NCBI RefSeq assembly: GCF_002607855.1
Contig: NZ_AWQQ01000091.1
Coordinates: forward strand, 1,485 to 19,387
DNA length: 17,903 nucleotides
From: Desulforamulus profundi
Lineage (GTDB): Bacteria; Bacillota_B; Desulfotomaculia; Desulfotomaculales; Desulfotomaculaceae
Direction: 5' to 3'
The notes beneath the pieces were generated by a model that was not told the DNA's origin, ran no database searches, and saw only the letters and a list, made by a program, of their open reading frames with translations. Position 1 is the first letter of the stretch. Each line of letters begins with the position of its first letter. A program made the position numbers and the translations under genes. This document shows positions 9,144 to 16,483 of the stretch, in pieces.

Positions 9144-9431
9144 CTACTCATCTTCGCGTGTGATCATGTGGCGAATGATGTCATCGTTAATCTTCATAAC
9201 CCGGTCTAACTCAGCGGCTGCGGCAGACTCTGCCTTAAACTGCATTAATACGTAGATACCTTCTTTGATCTTGTTGATTTCATAAGCCAGGCGACGCTTA
9301 CCCCATTTGTCTAATTTGGTAACTTCGGCGCCTTTCTCTTCCACCAGACCTTTAAATCTCTCTACCAATGCAGTTACTTTTTCTTCTTCAACCTCGGGTT
9401 TGATGATATACATCACTTCATAATTGCGCAC
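9144..9431 (-). CDS. rpsF: 30S ribosomal protein bS6
   Basis: This small-subunit protein pairs with bS18. The 95 residues are a normal length, with family motifs MRNYEVMYIIKPE at the start, LDKWGKRRLAYEINK in the middle, and INDDIIRHMI near the end. The start is GTG 9431, 7 nt after a very strong GGGAGGAGGTG site. It is the first gene of the rpsF-ssb-rpsR operon. A hairpin in its leader (9440-9487) fits the S6:S18 autoregulatory element. Confidence 0.97.
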   Translation of the reverse strand: MRNYEVMYIIKPEVEEEKVTALVERFKGLVEEKGAEVTKLDKWGKRRLAYEINKIKEGIYVLMQFKAESAAAAELDRVMKINDDIIRHMITREDE

Positions 9432-9439
9432 AACAGTTC

Positions 9440-9490
9440 ACCTCCTCCCTACGGACTAAACGGCTCTACCCCTCAGGTAGAGCAGGGTGG
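9440..9490 (-). promoter_or_regulatory. Probable S6:S18 autoregulatory leader RNA
   Basis: On the rpsF transcript an 8-bp stem GCTCTACC/GGTAGAGC (9463-9470 with 9476-9483) with a five-base loop is followed by CGTTTAGTCCG. A possible outer stem pairs CCCT with AGGG next to the ribosome binding site. A hairpin with an adjacent CCG before rpsF is the known form of the element bound by the S6:S18 dimer in many bacteria. Assignment is from position and shape, not from a model search. Confidence 0.6.
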
Positions 9491-9516
9491 AAACATGCCC
9501 ATAAAGGCACTGTAAA

Positions 9517-9545
9517 ATTATATCATCAATGTTTATAAAAGGCAA
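9517..9545 (-). promoter_or_regulatory. SigA-type promoter of rpsF-ssb-rpsR
   Basis: A -10 TATAAT (9517-9522) and a -35 TTGCCT (9540-9545) are separated by 17 bp. The predicted start lies about 80 nt before rpsF, leaving room for the leader hairpin. Confidence 0.75.
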
Positions 9546-9570
9546 GAGCCTTTTCGACTTTAGGGAAGAG

Positions 9571-9710
9571 CTTGAGGGTCCAGTTGTTAGACCAAGGGGT
9601 ATTGGAATGCAGCCTTCGTCCAACAACCAGACCCCAGAGCGATACCCGTCGTAAGACTAACAACCAGACCCCAAAGGAATACCTAAAAGGCTACCAACTG
9701 GACCCTTAAG
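9571..9710. repeat. 140-bp element with inverted arms and internal direct repeats
   Basis: Two 33-bp arms (9571-9603 and 9678-9710) are imperfect inverted copies; their outer 16 bases match at 15 positions (CTTGAGGGTCCAGTTG against CTTAAGGGTCCAGTTG). Inside, a 25-bp sequence starting AACAACCAGACCCCA is directly repeated at 9622-9646 and 9659-9683, a period of 37. The right part overlaps the 3' end of the DUF951 gene. There is no transposase. It could be a small inserted element or a structured transcript end. Confidence 0.65.
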
Positions 9711-9902
9711 AACTGCTTTCAGGCTGCTGATCACCGCCTTGACGCTCTTTTCAAATTTAGGCCTTGGCAGCATGAGGACCCGGCCACATTTTTGGCATTT
9801 AATGCGAAAATCGATGCCGGTGCGCATCACTTCCCAGGTATTATTGCCGCACGGGTGGGGTTTACGGGTTTGTACCACATCTCCTACCTGATACTTATGC
9901 AC
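9657..9902 (-). CDS. DUF951 (YyzM-type) small zinc-ribbon-like protein with C-terminal extension
   Basis: This small conserved Firmicutes protein has unknown function. The family core is complete: YQVGDVVQTRKPHPCG (Cys18), WEVMRTGIDFRIKC (Cys36), QKCG (Cys39), RPKFEKSVK. The spaced cysteines suggest metal binding. The second GTG (9902) is chosen because GGAGG lies 8 nt before it and the product then begins MHKYQVGD as usual; GTG 9911 is inside that site. Family members usually end shortly after FEKSVK at about 65-70 aa. Here the frame runs on to 81 aa through the right arm and one internal repeat of the 140-bp element, so the last 18 or so residues (AVLKGPVGSLLG...) are element-encoded. The start overlaps the mscS stop by 8 bases. 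Confidence 0.85.
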   Translation of the reverse strand: MHKYQVGDVVQTRKPHPCGNNTWEVMRTGIDFRIKCQKCGRVLMLPRPKFEKSVKAVISSLKAVLKGPVGSLLGIPLGSGC

Positions 9903-10764
9903 CCGGCTCACCTCCCATTGTCGAAATCAGTACCCTGCGGGGGTAGGGAATCTCAATTCCCTCTTTATCAAACACTTCCTTAATGCTCTTTCTCAACTGC
10001 CGTTCAATTTCCCACTGGCGCATGGGTTTGGTTTTGGCCGTTATGCGGATCACCACATCCGATTCTCCAAACCTTACAACTCCCAGCACATCCGGCCCCT
10101 CGATCAGGTCTTCCGCCCAGGTTTTTGCAAACTCCAGGCTCATTTGTTTGAGCACCTGGATGGCCCGGTCAATATTTTCTTCGTAAGAAATCCCTATCTC
10201 AACCATGGCCTGCATGCCCCCGCGGTTGTAATTGGTTACCGTATCAATGATCCCGTTGGGAATGATATGCAGCTGGCCACCAAATTCACGAATTTTTGTT
10301 ACCCGCAGACCGATTTCTTCCACGGTGCCGGTGATGCCTGCTACCGTGACATATTCGCCCACGGCAAACTGGTCCTCGAACAGGATAAAGAAACCGGTAA
10401 TGATATCCCGTACCAGGTTCTGTGCCCCGAAGCCCACGGCCAAACCCAGGATGCCGGCCCCTGCCAGCACGGTTTTGGCAGCATTGGGGACAAATACTTC
10501 GATGATGGACATGGTTGCCACAAAATAGACTCCGTAGCGGAGGACGCTCTTTAGTAAACCGGTCAGGGTCTGGGCCCTGTTGTCACTGATAAATTTGCCG
10601 GGTTTGGTAATGAAGATTTTTTCCACCAGTTTGCCGCCAAAATGGATGAGCAGTTTGGCCAGGATCAGAGTGGTGATGATTCTCAATGTGGTAGCCAATG
10701 CTCCCTGGAGGTCTTCCAGGGTATACATTCCTAAAAGCCATTGTTTTAACGATGCTAGATCCAT
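9895..10764 (-). CDS. Small-conductance mechanosensitive channel, MscS family
   Basis: This is a membrane channel that opens under osmotic downshock. Of its 289 aa, three hydrophobic segments lie near residues 20-45, 72-92 and 97-130. The pore-lining third helix reads AGAGILGLAVGFGAQNLVRDIITGFFILFEDQF (101-133), with the Gly/Ala pattern typical of the family. The cytoplasmic beta domain (VGEYVTVAGITGTVEEIGLRVTKIREFGGQLHIIPNG) and the mixed C-terminal domain follow. The ATG at 10764 follows GGGGAGGAG. The stop overlaps the start of the DUF951 gene, indicating coupled translation. The frame is intact. Confidence 0.93.
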   Translation of the reverse strand: MDLASLKQWLLGMYTLEDLQGALATTLRIITTLILAKLLIHFGGKLVEKIFITKPGKFISDNRAQTLTGLLKSVLRYGVYFVATMSIIEVFVPNAAKTVLAGAGILGLAVGFGAQNLVRDIITGFFILFEDQFAVGEYVTVAGITGTVEEIGLRVTKIREFGGQLHIIPNGIIDTVTNYNRGGMQAMVEIGISYEENIDRAIQVLKQMSLEFAKTWAEDLIEGPDVLGVVRFGESDVVIRITAKTKPMRQWEIERQLRKSIKEVFDKEGIEIPYPRRVLISTMGGEPGA

Positions 10765-10824
10765 GCTCTCCTCCCCTTAATTTTGCTGTGGCGCAATTCA
10801 CTGTTCAGAGAATGCTTACTTATA

Positions 10825-12216
10825 TTACGCCCCAAAGAATGCCTTATAGGCTCTATAGCATTCAAATATATCTGCCTTGCTGGCAATTTCCATAGGTGAG
10901 TGCATGGACAGCAGGGCTACCCCGCAGTCAATCACTTCAAACCCCAGTTCCGCAATCATATGGGCAATGGTGCCGCCGCCTCCCTGGTCCACTTTACCCA
11001 ATTCCCCGGTTTGCCAGGTGATTTGATTTTGATTGAGCAGGTTTCTCACAAAAGCCACATACTCCGCGCTGGCATCATTGGTGTGATATTTGCCCTTGGC
11101 CCCGGTATATTTGGTGACTACGACCCCACCGTTAATTCTGGCGGCATTCATTTTTTCCAGCACCCCCTCATAATTGGGGTCCAATCCTGCCGTTACATCG
11201 GCAGAAATGGCAATGGACTTGGCAAAGACCCGGTAGAGCGCCAGTTCGTTAAACTGGGGATGGAGCCTTGAGCCGATGTCCGCCACGGCATTCTGCAGGA
11301 ATCTTCCTGCATGCCGGTGCTGCCGGTACTGCCAATTTCCTCTTTGTCGATAAAGAGCGCCACCGGGGTGCGGGCGGGGGCGCAGTCTCCAGGATGGCTC
11401 GCAAGGAGGTATAGACACAGACCCTGTCGTCCTGCCCGTAGGCCCCAACCATGCTGCGGTCCAATCCAACATCATAGGCCGGTCCTGCCGGAACCACCTC
11501 CAATTCCGCACTGACAAAATCCTCTTCGGTGATGCCGTAATTCTGATGCAGTAAAGTAAGGATGTTCATCTTCACGGCGGCATCCTTTTCGCCGCCCTGC
11601 AGGGGCAAGCCACCGGCCAACAGGTTTAGCTGCTCGCCCTCCACCGCTTCGGTGAGTTTTTTCACCATTTGATCCTTCGCCAGGTGGGGCAGCAGGTCTG
11701 TGATGGTGAACACCGGATCTCCGGGGCGATCCCCGATGGAAACCTCCACCCTTTGACCGTCTGCCCGGCAGACAATGCCATGCAGGGCCAGGGGTATGGT
11801 CAACCACTGGTATTTTTTAATGCCGCCGTAATAGTGGGTTTTAAAAAAGGCCATTCCTTCCTCCTGGTACAGCGGGTGGGGTTTCAGGTCCAGCTTGGCA
11901 CGTCGGTATGGGACCCGATTAAACTGATCCCGTTCTCCAGACCCTGCCGCCCTATGATGGCCAGGGCCACAACCTTTTCCTTGGCGCTGATACACACCTT
12001 ATCCCCGGGCCGTAGAGTTTGGCACTGTTCAATCGGCACAAATCCATTGGCCAGGGCGGTATTGACTATTTGCCGTACACAGGAGCGTTCGGTTTTGGCA
12101 TAGGCAAGAAAGGATTTATAGTCTTCGGCGAAGGCCATCATTTCCTGAACCCTTCCTTCACCGGCGTGCTCCCAAACATTTTTGCGACTGTATTTAAGCC
12201 GGTCTGTTTTTGCCAT
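10825..12216 (-). CDS. M18-family aminopeptidase (aspartyl aminopeptidase type), frame broken three times
   Basis: This is a cytoplasmic zinc aminopeptidase of family M18, which removes N-terminal residues, often acidic ones. Bridging three one-base gaps gives about 464 aa, the expected length. Metal and catalytic motifs are present: SHTDVP (His/Asp), GAYGQDDR (Asp), DKEEIGSTGSTGMQ (the Glu pair), ISADVTAGLDPNY (Asp), and C-terminal LLSMHSPMEI (His). Breaks: 11895-11898, after SHTDVP; 11372-11380, in a C5-G-C3 tract before TPVALFIDKEE; and about 11296-11301, after GSTGMQ. The start is ATG 12216 (MAKTDRLKYSRKNVWEHA), about 10 nt after AAGGGGG; an upstream TTG at 12258 gives an atypical N-terminus. 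It lies between the CvpA-family gene and mscS on the same strand. Confidence 0.9.
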
Positions 12217-12310
12217 AAATGATTTTCCCCCTTGTATTGGTTTGGTCATGCTTTTCAAGACCCATTTATTATTCCCCTGTTTTCCTGGAGATAGGTAATG
12301 TAAACACCGT

Positions 12311-13089
12311 TTATATTTCCGTGCCCGGCCCGTTGGGGATGTATTTAAACAAAAATTGACTGCTGAACTCCGGTATCAATGGCGGCAGGATCTCTAAATT
12401 CTCAACCAAAGGGCCAAATTGTGCCATAAAGAAGGAACCGCTGATTCCCTTTGCCAGGGCTGCCGCCAGCCCCTGCATACCCAGCAGGGCCAGGGGAACC
12501 TGCAGGGGTACCAGCACCGTAATAATCACCAGGATTATTACAACGCCGGCCAAAAAACCAAGGGCAAAACCCGCTAACTTGTCCAGCGGCCCCAGCGGCT
12601 GAATTTTAATACCACAGCAATCATGGAAGTAATTAAATTAATGGCCGTCTTCACTAGAATAAAGATGCCCAAAAAGGCCATTATTTTTAAAATACCGTGG
12701 GCCAGCAGCAGGTTGACGGCATGGCTCACTGTGTGATGCGGCCCCAGCAGGCTCAATTGCGCGATAATATCTGTCCAAGGAGACGGCAAATGGATTTGGT
12801 CGCTGATCTTTTCCAGCAACCCAACGGGCAGTTTCAATATTTCCGGACTGTTGAAAGGATCCGGGAGTTTTACCAGGGGTTTCAGAAATTGGGCGATGCT
12901 GTCAGCCCAGCCCCACTGGTCCGCCAGCCACCGGGCAACCTTGACGTGATAGAAAACGGCAGCACCAAAGGATAAAAGCAGACCGGCCAACCGGATAACA
13001 CCGGCAAATACCCCGCTGCTGAACCCTTTAAAACTTGTTAGGATCAGGATAAACAATAAAAAGTAATCTAACCAATTAATTTTGTACAC
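12311..13089 (-). CDS. CvpA-family membrane protein, frame broken once
   Basis: This is an integral membrane protein of the CvpA (colicin V production) family. The N-terminus (INWLDYFLLFILILTSFKGFSSGVFAGVIRLAGLLLSFGAA) carries the family pattern of a hydrophobic helix, a K-G-F-x-x-G turn and a second helix. A further helix follows near residues 130-155 and another after the break (FLAGVVIILVIITVLVPL). One missing A at 12604-12607 (four A where five are needed) breaks the frame; bridged, the second half begins IQPLGPLDKLAGFALG, a normal CvpA motif, and the whole is about 259 aa. That exceeds the usual 160-180, mainly because of a loop of about 60 residues after helix 2 and a long tail. The start is uncertain: GTG 13089 lies inside the strong AGGCGGAGGTG site, and only a rare ATT at 13080 has good spacing. 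Confidence 0.8.
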
Positions 13090-13194
13090 CTCCGCCTATT
13101 AAAAAAACTCCACGGGGTATGCCATGCGTCCTCATCGTTTATTCTGTGTTCGCTATGTTTTTGCCAGAATCCTTCCTCCGGGAATTGGTTGACA

Positions 13195-14249
13195 TCATCG
13201 CTTCCGGGGTTTCAACAGCGGCACAAGCAAGAGTGAGAAAAAAAGCACCATCCCTGCGTAGCCAAACAAAGGATACCACAGCCTGACCAAAAAAGAAAAG
13301 TCCAGATAGGTCAGGGGCAATACCGCCAGGCACACCGCAAATCCGAAAAGCCGGTAGCGTTTGCCCCTTCGGGAGCCAACCGGCTGGCAAAGCCATGGGC
13401 ATTGGCAATGGCGGTGGTAAGGATGGCCGCCCAAATTAACAGCGCAAACACAGGCCGCAGGGCAGTACTGATGCAGGCGGCCATATACAGCATGGGAACT
13501 TCATAATTTGTTACCTGGGGGTAAAAGGCCAGGCCCGCCAGGGTTACCATGGCCACAGCGGCCCCCAGCCCCAGCCCGCCCAGGATTCCCGCAAGGATAC
13601 CGGTTCTCTTGTCAATGGAACGCCCCATGGAAGCTAACACCGCCACCGGAACAATCATATTAAATGAAACGTATAAAAGGCTGGACCACAGCCAGTTGCC
13701 CCCGACCCCCTGCTGGTTGGTAAAGGGCAGTTCAGCAGGCAGCCCTTTGTCTGCCAGGGCCAGGCCCGCGATCAGGCAGACCGCCACCAACTTTACCGGA
13801 ACTAATATTACATTCACGGTTAATAATCCTGTTAACCCACGCAGAATTACAAAGAAAATGACCAGCAAGGCCAGGCCTACTCCTGTCCACCGGGGCAGAC
13901 CCAGATATTCCTGCAGCACAGCGCCGCTTCCAGAGAGCATTACCCCCAGACCCCCCACCAGCATGAGGATGCTCACAATGTCCATAAATCTGCCGGCCCA
14001 TGGCCCCAATAAGTAAGAAAGCAGTTCCTGGTAACTGCCGGAACGTAATTTAACACTCAGATACAGCACCACGGCGCCGAGATAGGCAAATAGGACCGTC
14101 GCCACCAGTACACCCAGCAGTCCCTGGTAACCAAATAAAATGAAGAATTGCAAAATCTCCTGCCCCGACGCAAAACCTGCTCCGATCACTGCCCCCACAT
14201 AGGTTGCCACCAATCTTATTAACAGCCCGATGCCTTCCCGCTTTATCAT
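13195..14249 (-). CDS. YkvI-family multi-pass membrane protein, frame broken once
   Basis: This belongs to the COG3949 / YkvI family of uncharacterised membrane proteins with transporter-like topology. The N-terminus LIRLVATYVGAVIGAGFASGQEILQFF contains the G-A-G-F-A-S-G unwound-helix motif seen in amino-acid transporter-like folds. About ten hydrophobic segments follow. A missing G in the tract at 13364-13367 (plus-strand CCCC where five are needed) breaks the frame after FASRLAPEG. The continuation (KRYRLFGFAVCLAVLPLTYLDFSFLVRLWYPLFGYAG) completes a protein of about 351 aa, the family's length. The start is ATG 14249, with GAGGGTGG 5 nt upstream; an upstream ATG at 14306 would add 19 polar residues. 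Substrate unknown. Confidence 0.85.
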
Positions 14250-14474
14250 TGAGCCACCCTCTTTTTGCGAAGTGAGATGTGAGAAGTAAGAGATGAGTGT
14301 TCTCAATCTCCCTAGATACCTATGCTAAAAAGACGGTGGGCTGAACAAAAAATGAAAAAACCACTGTATATCACTCAGGATATGATTTATTTTTACGAAA
14401 TCAACTTTTTGGGAATAAACCGAGAATAAGCGGGGAATATATATAGTATGTTTGCTTTGAGAGGAAGTGATGGG
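14250..14474. other. Divergent intergenic region between ykvI and yyaC
   Basis: No gene is seen. A purine-rich tract at about 14270-14296 (GTGAGATGTGAGAAGTAAGAGATGAG) is low in complexity. A possible forespore-type promoter for yyaC lies at 14413-14442. No convincing promoter toward ykvI was found. Confidence 0.5.
14413..14442 (+). promoter_or_regulatory. Possible forespore (SigF/SigG-like) promoter of yyaC
   Basis: GAATA (14413-14417), a 15-bp spacer and GGGAATATAT (14433-14442) resemble the G-x-A-T-A and G-G-x-x-A-x-A elements of SigF/SigG promoters, with a mismatch in the -10. No SigA-type promoter is seen. In Bacillus subtilis yyaC is SigF-dependent, which makes the weak match more plausible. 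Confidence 0.3.
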
Positions 14475-15079
14475 ATGTCAGTTAACATGAATACACTACA
14501 CCAGCAAGCAGTTTTACCCCTGAAAACAATAATCAGTGTCGAGGATCCCCTCGCTGTGGATAGCTTTAGTATGGATTTGGTCAACCGGCTGCAGGGTTAT
14601 GGAGTAAAGGGTGACGCTGAAGTTGTGATCGTCTGCATCGGTACCGACCGTTCCACCGGTGATTGCCTGGGGCCCTGGTGGGAACCAAAATGGCAGCCAG
14701 CTCCGACCACCATTTTAAGGTCTTCGGTACGTTGGACGAACCTGTGCATGCCAGCAATATGAATGAAAGGCTGGCGGAAATTCAATCCAGGCACCCCGAC
14801 GCGCTGATTGTTGCTGTGGATGCCTGCCTGGGTCACCTGGAAAATGTAGGTTGTGTAAACATCGGTGACGGGTCCCTGCTGCCCGGGGCCGGAGTGAATA
14901 AGTCGCTGCCCGCCGTTGGACAGCTGCATATTACCGGTGTGGTCAACGTGGGAGGCTTTATGGAGTTTATGGTGCTGCAAAACACCCGCTTGAACCTGGT
15001 AATGAGACTGGCCAACCTGATTGCAGACGGCCTGCTGAAAGCCGCTCAAATAATGCAAAATCAATCCCGGAGTTGCTAA
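14475..15079 (+). CDS. yyaC: Spore protease YyaC, frame broken once
   Basis: This is the YyaC family of spore-formers, related to the germination protease fold. It has about 201 aa when one gap is bridged. It contains the core VIVCIGTDRSTGDCLGP, then LVGTKMAASS, VFGTLDEPVHASN, ALIVAVDACLG and GAGVNKSLPAVGQLHITGVVNVGGFMEF, all typical of the family. The break is a missing C in GGCCC at 14673-14675, between LGP and LVG. The start is ATG 14475 (MSVNMNTLHQQ), after AGAGGAAGTGAT; an in-frame ATG at 14448 is upstream of that site and unlikely. It is the only plus-strand gene between 1 and 16483 and converges on the phosphoribosyltransferase gene. The stop codon lies inside the shared terminator stem-loop. 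Confidence 0.9.
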
Positions 15080-15100
15080 CTTCGGGATTGATTATTTTTA
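15063..15100 (+). terminator. Terminator between yyaC and the convergent phosphoribosyltransferase gene
   Basis: The stem AATCCCG-GAGTT / AACTT-CGGGATT (15063-15074 with 15078-15089) has a short loop and is followed by GATTATTTTTA on the plus strand. The yyaC stop codon lies in its loop and stem. It probably also ends the convergent transcript. Confidence 0.85.
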
Positions 15101-15103
15101 TAC

Positions 15104-15784
15104 TTAAATTAAAGGCTTACTGGCGTCCTGTGCTGCGCCGACATTTTCCAATATATGCTTATATCCTTTGAAAATGGATATGACCTCATCATCACGGATT
15201 TGGTTAAAATTACGGTAAAACTGTCCCACTGCATAAAAGGGTTCCTCGGATACCAGGCAGACCAAATGGTCCACTTCTTTTTCCAATCGCTCCACCGTGT
15301 CAGGGGGGGCCACTGGGATGGCCAGTGTGACGGCTTTGCAACCGGAATTTTTAATGGACCTCAGAGCCGCGATAATGGTGGATCCGGTGGCAATTCCGTC
15401 GTCTACCAGTATGACATGCCTGCCCTCCAAAGCCGGTGGTTTGCCGGTCCCCCGGTAGGACTTCATCCTTCGTTTAATTTCACTGATAATCTTTTTGACA
15501 GTGGGTGCCAAATCTTCTTCCGACAGGTCAAGCCGGCTCAGTAAATTTTCATTATAGATCACCGTACCGTCTTCGGTAACGGCTCCGACGGCCACCTCGG
15601 GATTTTGTGGCGCCCCCACTTTTTTGGGAATGATAATGTCAAGGGGGATGTCCAGTATCTGGGCCACCTGGGCTCCCACCACCACACCTCCCCTGGGAAC
15701 GGCGATAACGATACCGTCCTGAATTTGCAATTTTTTCAGGGCCTCGCCCAACCTTTGTCCTGCATCAATCCGATCTTTAAACAA
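15104..15784 (-). CDS. Predicted phosphoribosyltransferase (COG1926)
   Basis: This is a type I phosphoribosyltransferase-fold protein of unknown substrate. Of its 226 aa, the PRPP-binding loop reads VILVDDGIATGSTIIAA (about residues 123-139). The N-terminal part, IVIAVPRGGVVVGAQVAQILDIPLDIIIPKKVGAP, is characteristic of COG1926. The TTG at 15784 is chosen because AAGGAGGG ends 6 nt upstream and the protein then starts MFKDRIDAGQRLGEALKKL, as expected; a TTG at 15805 lies before the site. Its ribosome binding site is partly inside a hairpin shared with the end of the upstream DUF4446 gene. The frame is intact. Confidence 0.88.
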   Translation of the reverse strand: MFKDRIDAGQRLGEALKKLQIQDGIVIAVPRGGVVVGAQVAQILDIPLDIIIPKKVGAPQNPEVAVGAVTEDGTVIYNENLLSRLDLSEEDLAPTVKKIISEIKRRMKSYRGTGKPPALEGRHVILVDDGIATGSTIIAALRSIKNSGCKAVTLAIPVAPPDTVERLEKEVDHLVCLVSEEPFYAVGQFYRNFNQIRDDEVISIFKGYKHILENVGAAQDASKPLI

Positions 15785-15831
15785 AAGAAACCCTCCTTGT
15801 ATCAATAAGGTGGGCCAATCAGGGGTTTCTT
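15776..15831 (-). terminator. Hairpin after DUF4446 that overlaps the next ribosome binding site
   Basis: AAGAAACCC and GGGTTTCTT (plus-strand positions 15823-15831 and 15785-15793) form a 9-bp stem beginning 2 nt after the DUF4446 stop. It is followed on the minus strand by TTTGTTTAAA. It looks like an intrinsic terminator or attenuator. Its 3' arm covers part of the AAGGAGGG site (15791-15798) of the phosphoribosyltransferase. Confidence 0.55.
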
Positions 15832-15833
15832 AT

Positions 15834-16332
15834 TCAGACTTTTTCAAGGGATCTCTGAACGGCCTTTACTTCTTCATCGGCCAGGCTGTAATCTGATGTA
15901 CTTTCGAATGGGTTTGGCATAAATTCTGGTTTCATCCCTGCCGTATAGACCGGTCAAGACCACCCCGTCCCCTCTGCGATCCAACAATGCCATGGAAAAA
16001 CTCAGGTCACTGCCCATGTTGTCGAAGGCATTAAAACGGATCAAGCCCGGGTTATGAACACACTGCGCCACCTGTTCTTTTAAAATATCCTGTTCCCGTT
16101 TCAGCTCCTGTTCTTTTGCCTTCAGTTTTTTAACATCGCCGGCGTAATTTTGTAAAATTTCTTCCAAATCCGCACCGGAAGGCCCCCGTGTTAAAAGGCG
16201 GTACCGCCGGTTGACATCCTTAAAACGGCGGAACAGGATCACCTGGCTGATGAAAAGAAGAAAAATGATCACCGCCAGCACCAAAATAATAATGGATGAA
16301 TTTATTTCAATTATTTGCCATAAATTATTCAC
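15834..16332 (-). CDS. DUF4446 membrane-anchored protein, frame broken near the C-terminus
   Basis: This is a DUF4446-family protein of unknown function, common near the origin in clostridia. One N-terminal membrane helix (about residues 12-33) is followed by a charged coiled-coil-like segment (about 55-90, rich in Lys/Glu/Gln). The conserved C-terminal domain reads GLIRFNAFDNMGSDLSFSMALLDRRGDGVVLTGLYGRDETRIYAKPI. As written it stops at 15874 with an atypical RKYIRLQPGR tail. Shifting frame at about 15902-15904 restores the family ending (STSDYSLADEEVKAVQRSLEKV) and a stop at 15834, about 165 aa. Unlike the other breaks this needs one base removed (or two added). The start is GTG 16332, 7 nt after AGGGTGGT. 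Confidence 0.82.
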
Positions 16333-16361
16333 GGCGTTACCACCCTTTTATTTTTTGCGCT

Positions 16362-16390
16362 ATACTAATGTTGGCACAACTTGTCTGCAA
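16362..16390 (-). promoter_or_regulatory. Possible promoter of the DUF4446 gene
   Basis: A -10 TAGTAT (16362-16367) and a -35 TTGCAG (16385-16390) are separated by 17 bp. The -35 matches the consensus at only its first three positions. The position, about 30 bp before the GTG start, is right. Confidence 0.45.
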
Positions 16391-16483
16391 GGACCTGATA
16401 AGGATTACTAAATAACATCCGAGGAACATTATACCAAAGAATTTTGAACTACAACAGCCAAAATAATTAACAGGGGTGTTTTT

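Noticed and set aside
9583..9626. Integron-type attC site (GTTAGAC and GTCCAAC)
   Set aside because: The two core sequences are in the wrong order for attC, and there is no integrase or cassette.
13082..13194. Two 19-codon frames between ykvI and the CvpA-family gene (one starting MRTHGIPRGV)
   Set aside because: They are very short and without a convincing ribosome binding site; one overlaps the end of ykvI and the other the start of the CvpA-family gene.
14597..15064. A 155-codon minus-strand open frame opposite yyaC
   Set aside because: The plus strand encodes clear YyaC motifs; this is the antisense shadow.
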